A stretch of 37,872 nucleotides of DNA from contig JAUJOD010000003.1 in NCBI GenBank assembly GCA_030447865.1, positions 91,127 through 128,998 on the forward strand, in the 5' to 3' direction. Positions 15,284 through 24,328 of the stretch are shown here, one piece after another. Every line of letters starts with the position of its first letter. The first letter of the stretch is position 1. The notes under the pieces are model-generated. The model was not told the origin of the DNA. It did not search any database and saw nothing but the letters and a program-made list of their open reading frames with translations. The translations under genes were made by a program, and so were the position numbers. Source of the stretch: Nocardioidaceae bacterium (GTDB taxonomy: Bacteria > Actinomycetota > Actinomycetes > Propionibacteriales > Nocardioidaceae).

Positions 15284-17593
15284 ATGACGGGATCCGAACC
15301 CCAATCCGTCGAGACCGTGATCGACAACGGTGCTCACGGCACTCGCACCATCCGCTTCGAGACCGGGCAGCTCGCCCGCCAGGCCGCCGGCTCGGCCGTC
15401 GCCTATCTCGACGAAGAGACCATGCTCTTGTCGGCGACCACCGCCAGCAAGGCACCCAAAGAGCACTTCGACTTCTTCCCGTTGACGGTTGACGTCGAGG
15501 AGCGCATGTACGCCGCCGGGCGCATCCCCGGCTCGTTCTTCCGTCGGGAGGGCCGCCCGTCAGAAGACGCGATCCTGACGTGCCGCCTCATCGACCGCCC
15601 GCTGCGCCCGACGTTCGTGTCCGGCCTGCGCAACGAGGTGCAGGTCGTCATCACGGTGATGTCGCTGCACCCCAACGCGGCGTACGACGTCCTGGCCATC
15701 AACGCTGCCTCGCTGTCCACGCAGTTGTCTGGTCTGCCGTTCAGCGGCCCGATCGGCGGCGTGCGGGTGGCCCTCATCGAGGGTCAGTGGGTCGCGTTCC
15801 CGACGCACACCCAGGTCGACGACTCGGTCTTCGACATGGTTGTCGCGGGCCGAGTGGTCGATGACGGCGACGTCGCGATCATGATGGTCGAGGCCGAATC
15901 CACTGAAGCCACGTGGGAGAAGGTGCAGAGCGGCGTCCAGGCACCCACCGAGGAGATCGTTGCAGCCGGCCTCGAGGCGGCCAAGCCGTTCATCAAGCAG
16001 CTGTGCGAGGCGCAGCGGCAGCTGGCGTCGTCCGCCGCCAAGCCGGTCGCGGAGTTCCCGCGGTTCCTCGACTACCAAGACGACGTCTACGGCGTGGTCG
16101 AGGGCGTGGCCAGCGCCGAGCTGACTCAGGCGCTGGCGATCACCGGGAAGGCCGAGCGAGAAGACCGGCTCGACGAGATCAAGGCCAGCGTGCTCGACAA
16201 GATCGGTGCCGACTTCGAGGGCCGCGAGAAGGAGATCGGCGCGGCGTTCCGCTCACTGACCAAGAAGCTCGTGCGCGACCGTGTGCTGCGCGACCAGGTG
16301 CGCATGGATGGCCGTGGGCTGACCGACATCCGCACCCTGACCGCCGAGGTTGGCGTCGTACCCCGCGTGCACGGATCGGCGCTGTTCGAGCGCGGCGAGA
16401 CCCAGATCCTGGGCATCACCACGCTCAACATGCTCTCGCTGGAGCAGAAGCTCGACACGCTTTCGCCCGAGACGACGCGCCGCTACATGCACAACTACAA
16501 CTTCCCGCCGTACTCCACCGGTGAGACCGGCCGGGTCGGCTCGCCCAAGCGCCGCGAGATCGGTCACGGGGCGCTGGCCGGGCGGGCGCTGTTGCCCGTA
16601 TTGCCGACGCGCGAGGAGTTCCCCTACGCGATCCGGCAGGTGTCGGAGGCGCTCGGCTCCAACGGCTCTACGTCGATGGGCTCCGTGTGCGCCTCGACGA
16701 TGGGGCTGCTCAACGCCGGCGTTCCGCTGCGCGCCCCGGTGGCGGGCATCGCGATGGGCCTTATCTCCGGTGAGGTTGACGGTGAGCAGAGGTACGTCAC
16801 GCTGACCGACATCTTGGGTGCCGAGGACGCCTTCGGCGACATGGACTTCAAGGTGGCCGGCACTCGCGACTTCATCACCGCTCTGCAGCTCGACACCAAG
16901 CTCGACGGCATCCCCGCCGACGTGCTGGCGGCCGCCCTGCTGCAGGCCAAGGACGCGCGGATCGCGATCCTCGACGTGATGACCGAGGCGATCGACGCGC
17001 CCGACGAGATGGCGCCGACGGCTCCGCGGATCATCACGATGCGGGTGCCGATCGACAAGATCGGTGAGGTGATCGGCCCCAAGGGCAAGGTGATCAACCA
17101 GATCCAGGACGAGACCGGTGCACAGATCAGCATCGAGGACGACGGCACCATCTACGTCGGCGCCGACATCGGCTCAGCGGCCGAGGCGGCGCGGGCAGCC
17201 ATCAACGCGATCGCCAACCCGCAGATGCCTGAGGTCGGGGAGCGCTACCTCGGCACGGTGGTGAAGACCACCGCGTTCGGTGCGTTCGTGTCGTTGCTGC
17301 CGGGCAAGGACGGCCTGCTCCACATCTCCAAGCTGCGGGCGCTGGCCGGCGGCAAGCGAGTCGAGAACGTCGAGGACGTCGTCTCCGTCGGGCAGAAGCT
17401 GCAGGTCGAGATCGGCGAGATCGACGACCGAGGCAAGCTGTCGCTGGTCGCCGTTGTCGATGAGGCTGACTCGGGTTCAGGCTCCAACGGTGCAGGGTCA
17501 GACAGTGCAGGGTCAGACGGCGCAGGCTCCGACGGTGCGGGGTTCCCTGCAGCGGGCTCGGAGCCGGCAGAGTCGAGCGACGCCACCGCCTGA
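15284..17593 (+). CDS. pnp: Polyribonucleotide nucleotidyltransferase (PNPase/GPSI)
   Basis: A 769-residue 3'-5' phosphorolytic exoribonuclease that degrades mRNA to nucleoside diphosphates. Two RNase PH domains (about 15-230 and 335-560) flank an all-helical linker; then come KH ([16 protein letters not shown]) and S1 ([20 protein letters not shown]) RNA-binding domains. The C-terminus ends in a low-complexity Gly/Ser/Ala/Asp tail with repeated AGSDGAGSD units, beyond the usual domain end. ATG 15284 follows GAGAGGG. Two bases separate its stop from the M16 peptidase start, so the pair is co-transcribed. Confidence 0.98.
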   Translation: MTGSEPQSVETVIDNGAHGTRTIRFETGQLARQAAGSAVAYLDEETMLLSATTASKAPKEHFDFFPLTVDVEERMYAAGRIPGSFFRREGRPSEDAILTCRLIDRPLRPTFVSGLRNEVQVVITVMSLHPNAAYDVLAINAASLSTQLSGLPFSGPIGGVRVALIEGQWVAFPTHTQVDDSVFDMVVAGRVVDDGDVAIMMVEAESTEATWEKVQSGVQAPTEEIVAAGLEAAKPFIKQLCEAQRQLASSAAKPVAEFPRFLDYQDDVYGVVEGVASAELTQALAITGKAEREDRLDEIKASVLDKIGADFEGREKEIGAAFRSLTKKLVRDRVLRDQVRMDGRGLTDIRTLTAEVGVVPRVHGSALFERGETQILGITTLNMLSLEQKLDTLSPETTRRYMHNYNFPPYSTGETGRVGSPKRREIGHGALAGRALLPVLPTREEFPYAIRQVSEALGSNGSTSMGSVCASTMGLLNAGVPLRAPVAGIAMGLISGEVDGEQRYVTLTDILGAEDAFGDMDFKVAGTRDFITALQLDTKLDGIPADVLAAALLQAKDARIAILDVMTEAIDAPDEMAPTAPRIITMRVPIDKIGEVIGPKGKVINQIQDETGAQISIEDDGTIYVGADIGSAAEAARAAINAIANPQMPEVGERYLGTVVKTTAFGAFVSLLPGKDGLLHISKLRALAGGKRVENVEDVVSVGQKLQVEIGEIDDRGKLSLVAVVDEADSGSGSNGAGSDSAGSDGAGSDGAGFPAAGSEPAESSDATA

Positions 17594-17595
17594 CC

Positions 17596-18942
17596 GTGCG
17601 CACTGTGGCGGCAGTTGACCAGCGACCGGGCTCGACCCGCACGCTGCTGACCGAGCGCGGTGACCGTGGAGCGGCAGGCACCACGATCCGCCGCACGGTG
17701 CTGCCGGGTGGCCTGCGCGTCGTCACCGAGTCCATGCCGGGCGTGCGCTCGGCCACGGTCGGCTTGTGGGCTGGGGTGGGCTCCCGTGACGAGACTCCGA
17801 GCCTCGCGGGAGCCACCCACTTCCTCGAGCACCTGCTGTTCAAGGGCACCACTCGGCGTACGGCGTTGGACATCTCCGCCGCCCTCGACGCCGTCGGGGG
17901 CGAGCTCAACGCGTTCACCGGCAAGGAGTACACCTGCTACCACGCGCGGGTGCTCGCCGCCGACGTGCCGCTAGCGGTCGATGTCATCTGCGACATGGTG
18001 ACGTCGTCGCTGGTGGCGGCCCCCGACGTCGAGAGCGAGCGCAGCGTCATCCTCGAAGAGATCGCCATGCACGACGACGATCCCGACGACGTGGCGCACG
18101 ACGAGTTCGTCCGGGCGCTGTACGGCGACTCACCGCTAGGGCGGCCCATCTCCGGCAGCGTGGAGTCGGTCTCGGCGCTGACGCGCCGGCAGGTGGTCGG
18201 CTACTACCGGCGGCGCTACACCGCCGACAACCTGGTGTTTGCGGCGGCCGGCAACGTCGACCACGGCCGCGTCGTACGGCTGGTGCGCGACGCCTTCGCT
18301 GCCGCGGGCGCGCTCGGTGCGGCGACCAGCGCTCCGGCCGGGCTGCGCACCGTCACGCGACCCGCCGCTACCCACCGCGCCACAGTGGCGGTCGAGCGAC
18401 CGACGGAGCTGGCCACGTTCGTGCTAGGGGTGCCCGCGCTGGACCGCAGCGACCCCCGCCGGTTCGCTCTGGGCGTGCTGAACGCAGCGGTCGGGGGCGG
18501 CACCTCGAGCCGACTGTTCCAGGAGGTGCGCGAGCAGCGCGGGCTGGCGTACTCCATCTACTCGTTCACCAGCCAACACGTCGGCGGGGGCTACTTCGCG
18601 GTGGCGGGCGGTTGCATGCCGGGCAAGCTCGACTCGGTGCTGGGCATCTGCCGCGACCAGCTCGCCCGCGTGGTCAATGGCGGGATCAGCGCTGAGGAGC
18701 TCCGCCGCGGCAAGGGCCAGCTGCGCGGTTCGCTGGTCATGGAGCTCGAGGACTCCGGGGCGCGAATGATGCGGCTCGGCAAGGCCGAGCTGGTGCCGGG
18801 TGGCCTGCTCAGCGTCGATGAGCTGTTGGCCGCGATCGACGCCGTCACGCTCGACGACGTACGCCGGGTGGCTCACGACGTGCTCGACGCCGAGCCGACG
18901 CTTGCCGTCGTTGGCCCGGAAGCCGCGCTGGCCCGGGTCTAG
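17596..18942 (+). CDS. M16 family zinc metallopeptidase
   Basis: A 448-residue pitrilysin-family peptidase. The inverted zinc motif is intact: H75-F-L-E78-H79 in ATHFLEHLLFKGT, with the distal glutamate in ESERSVILEEI. The second half (peptidase M16C-like) includes GVPALDRSDPRRFALGVLN and GLAYSIYSF. No signal peptide is visible, so a cytoplasmic role such as peptide clearance is likely. The pnp-M16-dapB neighbourhood is conserved in actinobacteria. The GTG start is two bases after pnp. Its stop is 10 bases from the convergent serpin stop. Confidence 0.95.
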   Translation: MRTVAAVDQRPGSTRTLLTERGDRGAAGTTIRRTVLPGGLRVVTESMPGVRSATVGLWAGVGSRDETPSLAGATHFLEHLLFKGTTRRTALDISAALDAVGGELNAFTGKEYTCYHARVLAADVPLAVDVICDMVTSSLVAAPDVESERSVILEEIAMHDDDPDDVAHDEFVRALYGDSPLGRPISGSVESVSALTRRQVVGYYRRRYTADNLVFAAAGNVDHGRVVRLVRDAFAAAGALGAATSAPAGLRTVTRPAATHRATVAVERPTELATFVLGVPALDRSDPRRFALGVLNAAVGGGTSSRLFQEVREQRGLAYSIYSFTSQHVGGGYFAVAGGCMPGKLDSVLGICRDQLARVVNGGISAEELRRGKGQLRGSLVMELEDSGARMMRLGKAELVPGGLLSVDELLAAIDAVTLDDVRRVAHDVLDAEPTLAVVGPEAALARV

Positions 18943-18952
18943 CTGCTCTTCC

Positions 18953-20290
18953 CTAGGCCTCCGCGGTGGGGTCGGTGACGTGGCCGATGAACAGCGGCGT
19001 CGTTGTCTCGATGTCGTGGACGACGAACAGGAACGGCCGGTCCACATTCAGCGTGACGCCGCCTACCATCCCCGAAACGACACTCATTACCACCGCGGTG
19101 GCCGCGGCAGCCTCGGTGCCCTTCTCGTCGACGGCGATGAAGGCGTCGTGGAAGACATCACTGATGTGGAGCCTCTCCTGGGTCGTCATGCCGGTGAAGT
19201 CGGCGCGAGTGGCGTCGAAGGCGGTCGGCATACCCAGCGCCGCAAGGTGCTGGTTCAGCTGGAGGTTCACCCGGACCTTGAACCGGGGCAGCTGCAGGTT
19301 CAGCATCGGCACCGGCTGGGGCTCCCTCAGGATCTGCTGCACCCCCGTCTCCTCGAGCGACGCAGCGAACTCTCGGAAGTCGTCGCTGTCGGGCACGACG
19401 ACGGTCATCGCGACATCGCGGCCGGCGTAGGGAAGCCGCGCGGCCTGCCAGCCCGGCCCGCTGCCGTAGCCGGCCAGTTCGAGCGCGGCGCTCATCGTGG
19501 GCACGGGAACGACCGAGCCGTCCGGTCGCCGGAACGGCCGGGGCTTGGTGAGCGAGCGCTCGAACGGCTCCTCCCAGGGCGCCTTCAGATAGATCGCGTT
19601 CACCAGCACCAGGCGCACCATCTCATCGAGAGCGTCCTCGGGGATGAGGTCAGGGATCCGGTCGTGCGTCTGGTCCGCCGTCCACCGGTTGATCAGCGTC
19701 CGGGCAGCCTCGGCGTTGCTCTTGTAGTCGACCAGGTGCATGCCGGCGCCGTAGTGGCGCGCGAGGGCGGCGAGGAACTCGGCTTCCCACGTGGTGTCGC
19801 GCTGCCCCCAGAGCGAGTTCGCGACGTCGAGGGCCACGGTCGCCTTCGAGCCATCAGCGCGCTTTTGGGCACCCGCTCTGCTCTCCACTGCGCGGGTCAA
19901 TGCATTCATGCCGGCGTTGTGGTCGGCCAGGTCGGCGGCGTAAAGGACCCGGTCCATCTCGGTGGCGGTCTCGCCTCGGGCGCCGTTGCGCGTCATCGCC
20001 AGCGCGACTGCGACGGAGTACGGCGAGCAGATCAGGTTGGCTGACTCGGCAGCCAGCTTTCGGTACAGGTCTGCGGTGAGGCCTCGCACGGCGGCCGCCG
20101 CCGCAGGCAGGTGCTCCTCACCGGCGCGGGTCCGGGCCACCTCGGCAACCGCCAGCCCCGCGCCCTGCGCCACACCGTCCGCCACCCCGTCGGGCTCCGA
20201 TGGGCTGCGGCCGCAACCGGCGAGGACCGACGGTACGGCGATGCCCGTCCCGCCCCACAACAGTGCGCGCAGCAGATCCCGGCGGGTCAT
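18953..20290 (-). CDS. Serpin family protein, Tat-type lipoprotein
   Basis: A 445-residue serpin. The N-terminus MTRRDLLRALLWGG has a twin-arginine pattern and a lipobox (VLAGC), predicting folded export and lipid anchoring outside the membrane. The serpin fold is clear: LICSPYSVAVALAMTRNGA, VANSLWGQ, LVLVNAIYLKAPWEEPF, and LHISDVFHDAFIAVDEKGTE. The hinge EKGTEAAAATAV has small residues at P12-P9 as inhibitory serpins need; the C-terminal signature NVDRPFLFVVHD follows. The reactive loop seems about three residues longer than antitrypsin, so P1 is Val or Met by different counts. An in-frame ATG at 20308 is an alternative start. Confidence 0.92.
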   Translation of the reverse strand: MTRRDLLRALLWGGTGIAVPSVLAGCGRSPSEPDGVADGVAQGAGLAVAEVARTRAGEEHLPAAAAAVRGLTADLYRKLAAESANLICSPYSVAVALAMTRNGARGETATEMDRVLYAADLADHNAGMNALTRAVESRAGAQKRADGSKATVALDVANSLWGQRDTTWEAEFLAALARHYGAGMHLVDYKSNAEAARTLINRWTADQTHDRIPDLIPEDALDEMVRLVLVNAIYLKAPWEEPFERSLTKPRPFRRPDGSVVPVPTMSAALELAGYGSGPGWQAARLPYAGRDVAMTVVVPDSDDFREFAASLEETGVQQILREPQPVPMLNLQLPRFKVRVNLQLNQHLAALGMPTAFDATRADFTGMTTQERLHISDVFHDAFIAVDEKGTEAAAATAVVMSVVSGMVGGVTLNVDRPFLFVVHDIETTTPLFIGHVTDPTAEA

Positions 20291-20370
20291 CACGACAGTC
20301 TGACGCATGCAGCGTGTCGCCGGTTCCCGTGGCCGGGGACTCGCCTGCTTAAGAGAACTCTGAGCGGAAG

Positions 20371-20412
20371 GATCCGACGCTGAGCACGCTATAGCGAGCG
20401 CGCCGTCGGATC
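20371..20412. repeat. Palindromic repeat family B, copy 1
   Basis: GATCCGACG (20371-20379) pairs with CGTCGGATC (20404-20412); the interior contains GCTATAGC. It is 42 bases long and matches the copy at 21469-21510 at 36 of 42 positions. It lies between the divergent serpin and ketopantoate reductase-like genes. Confidence 0.8.
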
Positions 20413-20450
20413 TTCGGGCGTTCGCCTCCGGCGGCGCCCGCCCAACGCCG

Positions 20451-20456
20451 TACCGT
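20451..20456 (+). promoter_or_regulatory. Candidate leaderless -10
   Basis: TACCGT ends six bases before the ATG at 20463. No good -35 or Shine-Dalgarno sequence was seen, so the evidence is the spacing only. Confidence 0.3.
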
Positions 20457-20462
20457 GACGGC

Positions 20463-21443
20463 ATGCGCTTTGTTGTGTTTGGGGCAGGGGCCGTGGGCGG
20501 GGTTGTCGGCGGGCTGCTGCACCGCGCTGGGCAGGACGTGGTGCTGATCGCGCGCGGTGAACACCTCACCGCGATCCAACGAGACGGCCTGCGGCTGGTG
20601 TCCCCGACGGATGCCAGCGTCGAGCACGTCCGCGCCGTCGGGTCGCCCGACGAGGTCGACTGGCGTCCCGACGATGTCGTGCTGCTGGCAGTGAAGAGTG
20701 ACGCGACGGTAGCCGCGGTGACGGGGCTGGCCGCCGCCGCACCACCCGGCATCTCACTTGTTTGCCTGCAGAACGGCGTAGCGAACGAGCCGACCGCGCT
20801 CCGCTGGTTCGAGCACGTGTACGGCGTGTGTGTGATGGCGCCGACCGGCCACCTCGAGCCTGGCGTGGTCGAGGCGCACTGCTCGCCGACGCCGGCGATG
20901 CTCGACATCGGTCGCTACCCAGACGGGGTCGACGCCACCGCGCAGGCGGTGGCCGGCGCCTTCACGGCCGCCGGCATGCCGTCGTACGCATTCCCCGACA
21001 TCATGGTGTGGAAGTACCGCAAGCTGATGATGAACCTGGGCAACGCCGTCTACGCCGTGTGTAGCCGAGGCGACGGCTTCGACGAGCTACGCGACGTCAT
21101 CCGGGGCGAAGGAGGGTCGGCGCTGGCCGCCGCCGGAATCGAGCCGGTCAGCGAGGCCAAGGAGAGCGAGCGGCGAGGCAACATCCTGCAGAGCAAGCCG
21201 ATCGCGGGCCGACCGCGCGGTGGCGGGTCGTCCTGGCAGAGCCTCGAACGGCGTACCGGCGCGATCGAGACGGACTACCTCAACGGCGAGATCGTCTTGC
21301 TGGGCCGTCGGTACGGCGTCGCGACCCCGGCCAACGAGCTGATCCGCCGCGAGGCGAACCGGCTCGCTGCCGAGCGCAGCGGACCCGGCGTAGTCGACCC
21401 GCGCAGCCTGTTGGCGGCGCTGGAGCGCAGCCCCACCCGTTAA
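20463..21443 (+). CDS. Ketopantoate reductase-like (ApbA/PanE family) enzyme
   Basis: A 326-residue NADP-dependent reductase of the 2-dehydropantoate 2-reductase family. The N-terminal Rossmann motif is VVFGAGAVGGVVGG, followed by DDVVLLAVKSDATVAAV and LVCLQNGVANE; the catalytic Lys is expected in WKYRKLMMNLGNAVYAV, and the C-terminal helical domain includes SSWQSLERRTGAIETDYLNG, which matches the family's conserved SM/SWQ...EIDYLNG region. Whether it makes pantoate or reduces another 2-oxo acid cannot be decided, so no symbol is given. It is flanked by three copies of palindromic repeat B. Confidence 0.9.
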   Translation: MRFVVFGAGAVGGVVGGLLHRAGQDVVLIARGEHLTAIQRDGLRLVSPTDASVEHVRAVGSPDEVDWRPDDVVLLAVKSDATVAAVTGLAAAAPPGISLVCLQNGVANEPTALRWFEHVYGVCVMAPTGHLEPGVVEAHCSPTPAMLDIGRYPDGVDATAQAVAGAFTAAGMPSYAFPDIMVWKYRKLMMNLGNAVYAVCSRGDGFDELRDVIRGEGGSALAAAGIEPVSEAKESERRGNILQSKPIAGRPRGGGSSWQSLERRTGAIETDYLNGEIVLLGRRYGVATPANELIRREANRLAAERSGPGVVDPRSLLAALERSPTR

Positions 21444-21468
21444 CGCAAGCCGCCCAAGCCAGCGCGAA

Positions 21469-21510
21469 GATCCGACGCTGAGCACGCTATGGCGGTCACC
21501 GCGTCGGATC
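21469..21510. repeat. Palindromic repeat family B, copy 2
   Basis: GATCCGACGC (21469-21478) pairs with GCGTCGGATC (21501-21510). It differs from copy 3 at one base in 42 and, with it, could form a bidirectional terminator between convergent genes. Confidence 0.85.
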
Positions 21511-21553
21511 GTTCGCGCGCAAGCGGCGGGGGAGGTGCCTTAGGCGACGGAAA

Positions 21554-21595
21554 GATCCGACGCTGAACACGCTATGGCGGTCACCGCGTCGGATC
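21554..21595. repeat. Palindromic repeat family B, copy 3
   Basis: Same 42-base element as 21469-21510 with one substitution, 85 bases further on in the same orientation. Short flanks (AA before, GTTCGC after) are shared too, so the repeated unit is a little longer than the stem. Confidence 0.85.
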
Positions 21596-21629
21596 GTTCG
21601 CAGCCCGGGCGGCGGGGGTTGGAGTCGCG

Positions 21630-21890
21630 TCAGCCGGTCGGTTCGGACACGCCGGGCTCGCCGTCGGTGGTCTCTGGCGGCGGCACTTGTGCAGGTTGTC
21701 CCTTCGGCTCGGGGGTTTCCCCCATCGGCTCGGCGGCGTTGTCGCCGTCGGGTCCGCCGCCGACTCGGTCTTCGGAGGTCAGCCCCTCAGCGTCGGGACG
21801 CAGGTCCTCGGGGAGCTGACTGTCGTCGACGTAGCCGGCCGCTTCTTCGCTTTGCTGACTGCTGTCGGACTCGCCTGATGAAGTGGTCAT
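21630..21890 (-). CDS. Small acidic, disordered conserved protein
   Basis: An 86-residue protein made almost only of Asp, Glu, Ser, Gly, Pro and Gln, with the segment YVDDSQLPEDLRPDAEGL, a pattern I recall from small uncharacterised actinobacterial proteins. It has no hydrophobic core and is probably intrinsically disordered. No function is suggested. It is divergent from dapB with 63 bases between the starts. ATG at 21890 is the first in-frame start. Confidence 0.7.
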   Translation of the reverse strand: MTTSSGESDSSQQSEEAAGYVDDSQLPEDLRPDAEGLTSEDRVGGGPDGDNAAEPMGETPEPKGQPAQVPPPETTDGEPGVSEPTG

Positions 21891-21941
21891 GGCGGCCCCT
21901 TACCCGTTTCCGTGGGAGTGATGTCTGTGCGCGCGAGCGGC

Positions 21942-21947
21942 TAAAGT
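21942..21947 (+). promoter_or_regulatory. Candidate leaderless -10 of dapB
   Basis: TAAAGT ends six bases before the dapB ATG, and no Shine-Dalgarno sequence is present. A -35 is not convincing. Confidence 0.4.
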
Positions 21948-21953
21948 CCACGC

Positions 21954-22694
21954 ATGGTCAAGGTCGGGGTCATCGGTGCCCGCGGCAAGATGGGCTCCCA
22001 AGCATGCGCCGCTGTTGAGGCCGCAGACGACCTTGATTTGTCCGCGCAAGTCGACCTCGACGACTCGCGCGACGCACTCGCCGGCGTCGACGTGGCTGTC
22101 GACTTCACCTCACCTTCTGCGGTGATGGACAACCTCGCCTGGTGCATCGCTGCCGGCGTCCATGTCGTGGTCGGCACGTCCGGGTTCACCGACGAGCGGC
22201 TGCAGTCGGTTCGGGAGCAGCTTGAGTCAGCCCCGGGCGTTGGGGTCCTCGTCGTGCCCAACTTCTCGATCGGCGCGATCTTGATGATGCGCTTCGCCGC
22301 CGAGGCGGCCCGCTTCTACGAGTCCGTCGAGATCGTGGAGCTGCACCATCCGACAAAGGCCGATGCGCCGTCCGGCACCGCCCGTCGTACCGCAGAGGTG
22401 GTTGCCGCTGCCCGGGCCGAGGCTGGTGCGCCGCCGATCCCGGACGCCTCGGTCGACGTGGTCGACGGCGCGCGCGGTGCCAACATCAGCGGCATCGCCG
22501 TCCACAGTGTGCGCCTGCGGGGACTGGTAGCGCACCAGGAGGTCGTCTTCGGTGGGCCGGGGGAGACGCTGACCATCCGTCACGACTCACTCGACCGCGA
22601 GTCGTTCATGCCGGGAGTGTTGGCGGCCGTGCGTGCGGTGTCGCAGCGTCCCGGCCTGACCGTGGGGCTCGAAGGCGTCCTCGGCCTCGAGTGA
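21954..22694 (+). CDS. dapB: 4-hydroxy-tetrahydrodipicolinate reductase
   Basis: A 246-residue NAD(P)H-dependent enzyme of lysine and diaminopimelate synthesis. The N-terminal nucleotide-binding motif is VGVIGARGKMG; VAVDFTSPSAV and VVGTSGF follow, and the catalytic/substrate-binding signature is ELHHPTKADAPSGTA. Length matches actinobacterial DapB. The ATG at 21954 lacks a ribosome binding site, in line with a leaderless message. It follows the pnp-M16 region as in other actinobacteria, although accessory genes are inserted between. Confidence 0.97.
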   Translation: MVKVGVIGARGKMGSQACAAVEAADDLDLSAQVDLDDSRDALAGVDVAVDFTSPSAVMDNLAWCIAAGVHVVVGTSGFTDERLQSVREQLESAPGVGVLVVPNFSIGAILMMRFAAEAARFYESVEIVELHHPTKADAPSGTARRTAEVVAAARAEAGAPPIPDASVDVVDGARGANISGIAVHSVRLRGLVAHQEVVFGGPGETLTIRHDSLDRESFMPGVLAAVRAVSQRPGLTVGLEGVLGLE

Positions 22695-22752
22695 CGCGAC
22701 TGCCGCCACGCACGGCCCGCCAGCGTCGTCGTACCCCCGGAGAGGAGAGCCG

Positions 22753-23205
22753 ATGAGCATCCCGTCGAACTTCACCATCGTCACGCTCGGAGTGAGCGAC
22801 CTTCGTCGGTCCATTGAGTTCTATCAAGCCCTCGGGTGGGAGCAGCGGGGCGAAGACGAGCAGGACATCTCGTGGTTCAAAACGAGCGGCAGCTGGGTCG
22901 GGCTGTTCGGGTACGACGCATTGGCCGCCGACATCGGGCTCGTTGCAGAGGGCGAGCCTGCCGAGCCGGCCGCGCCTCCGGGGTACCGAGGGGTGACGCT
23001 GGCCATCAACCTCAACACCGAGGACGACGTTGACGCGGCCCTGGCGCACGCCGCGTCGGTCGGCGGCGCGATCATCAAGCCGGCGACGAAGATGAGCTGG
23101 GGCGGCTACTCGGGGTACTTCACCGACCCCGACGGCCACGTCTGGGAGGTGGCCCGAGCCCCCGGTTTCCCCGTCGACGAACACGGCCGCATCGAGATCC
23201 CCTGA
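22753..23205 (+). CDS. VOC (glyoxalase-fold) family protein
   Basis: A 150-residue protein with two beta-alpha-beta-beta-beta modules of the vicinal oxygen chelate fold: FTIVTLGVSDLRRSIEFYQALGW at the start and GGYSGYFTDPDGHVWEVA near the end. The second segment supplies a potential metal ligand (His and Glu in GHVWEV). Members include dioxygenases, glyoxalases and resistance proteins; the substrate is unknown. AGAGGAGAG precedes the ATG. It is 58 bases downstream of dapB and may be co-transcribed. Confidence 0.92.
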   Translation: MSIPSNFTIVTLGVSDLRRSIEFYQALGWEQRGEDEQDISWFKTSGSWVGLFGYDALAADIGLVAEGEPAEPAAPPGYRGVTLAINLNTEDDVDAALAHAASVGGAIIKPATKMSWGGYSGYFTDPDGHVWEVARAPGFPVDEHGRIEIP

Positions 23206-23206
23206 C

Positions 23207-23244
23207 CGCGCTGGCCAAGCGCGACGTTCTGGCCGGCGTCGGCC
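23207..23244. terminator. Paired hairpins between convergent genes
   Basis: CGCGCT (23207-23212) pairs with AGCGCG (23218-23223), and GGCCG (23231-23235) with CGGCC (23240-23244). They occupy most of the 76 bases between the VOC gene and azlD and could terminate both. Confidence 0.45.
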
Positions 23245-23281
23245 GGGACCGGCGCCAACTCGGAACCGCAGCGGTGCGTGG

Positions 23282-23581
23282 TCACGCCCACAGCCGTAGC
23301 AGCGCGGTGGAGGTGGCCGCCACCGCAACAACGACCAGAAACGGTGCCTTCGCCAGTAGGGCGACGAAGCCGGCAGCCACACCGGCGAGGCGGGCATCGA
23401 CCTCGAGATCCCGGCCAGTCGACAGCGCCTGTACGCCGACCAGCGCTGCCAGGAGGGCAACCGGGATGAGGTCGGCGACGCGCCGGATGAGGGGCCGGTC
23501 GAGCACCCGGTCAGGCACCGACAGACCGGCCAGCTTGAGCGCGTAGCAGCCGACAGCGGTGATCGCGATGGCCGCCCACAT
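23282..23581 (-). CDS. azlD: AzlD family amino-acid exporter subunit
   Basis: A 99-residue membrane protein with about three or four hydrophobic helices and the family features AITAVGCYALKLAGL, RRVADLIPVALLAALVGVQA and DARLAGVAAGFVALLAKAPF. With AzlC it forms a branched-chain amino-acid exporter of the LIV-E class. The start overlaps the azlC stop by one base. The exported substrate is inferred from the family, not seen. Confidence 0.92.
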   Translation of the reverse strand: MWAAIAITAVGCYALKLAGLSVPDRVLDRPLIRRVADLIPVALLAALVGVQALSTGRDLEVDARLAGVAAGFVALLAKAPFLVVVAVAATSTALLRLWA

Positions 23582-24327
23582 CAGCGATCACCTTCGTCGT
23601 CGGCCGCGGACGACTCGGCGGCGCGGCCATCCTCAGGGGTGGCTGGCCGCATGCCGGCCAGGACGGCGACGCCGGCAGCGGCAATGATCGGCAGCCCCGG
23701 CTGGAGGAGCGGCACCAGGCCGAGGGCGAGACCGGCGGCGGCCAGGGCGGTCAACCGGGTGAGCGGCGTCGTGAGCCGGGGCCACAACAACGCAAGGAAC
23801 GCGGCGGGTACGGCGGCGTCCAGACCGTATGCGCGCGGGTCGCCGAACGCGTTCCCGGCCAGGGCGCCAGCGAACGTCGCGAGGTTCCACAGCACGAAGA
23901 CAGCCAGTCCGGTGGCGAAGAAGCCGAGCGCGGCGTTCCTGGGGTCCTTGGGTTTCAGTGCCATCGCCGTCGACTCGTCGATCACGAGGTGAGCCGCCAC
24001 CAATCGGCGTGCGCCGGAGAGGCGCAGCAGCCCGGCGAGCTTCAGCCCGTACAGCGTGTTGCGGGAACCGAGCAGCAAGGCCGTCGCCGCGCCCGACAGG
24101 GGTGCGCCGCCGGAGGCGACGACGCCGACGAGCGCGAACTGGGAGGCACCGGTGAAAACCAGCAGGCTCAGCACGCAAGCCTGCGCCACACTCAGGCCGG
24201 AAGCGACAGCGATCGCGCCGAACGAGACGCCGTATGCCCCAGTGGCGGCCCCCACCCCCAGCGCATCGACGATCAGTCGGCGCCGGTCGTCGACGGAGTC
24301 CCCCGTTGGGGGGTCGGCCCCCCGCAT
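23581..24327 (-). CDS. azlC: AzlC family branched-chain amino-acid exporter
   Basis: A 248-residue multi-pass membrane protein. The conserved N-terminal region YGVSFGAIAVASGLSVAQA followed by SLLVFTGASQFALVGVVASG is diagnostic of AzlC, as is SRNTLYGLKL; six or so helices follow. It forms the large subunit of the AzlCD exporter. The last residues are charged. It is one base downstream of the GNAT stop, so GNAT-azlC-azlD form one operon. Confidence 0.94.
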   Translation of the reverse strand: MRGADPPTGDSVDDRRRLIVDALGVGAATGAYGVSFGAIAVASGLSVAQACVLSLLVFTGASQFALVGVVASGGAPLSGAATALLLGSRNTLYGLKLAGLLRLSGARRLVAAHLVIDESTAMALKPKDPRNAALGFFATGLAVFVLWNLATFAGALAGNAFGDPRAYGLDAAVPAAFLALLWPRLTTPLTRLTALAAAGLALGLVPLLQPGLPIIAAAGVAVLAGMRPATPEDGRAAESSAADDEGDR

Positions 24328-24328
24328 C

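Noticed and set aside
18800-20044. Plus-strand open frame of 414 codons opposite the serpin gene
   Set aside because: Antisense shadow of the serpin: the serpin frame has clear family motifs, this one none.
21469-21595. Possible CRISPR array from the family B copies
   Set aside because: Only two adjacent copies with one separate copy, stems inside the repeats, and no spacer-like regular spacing or cas genes.
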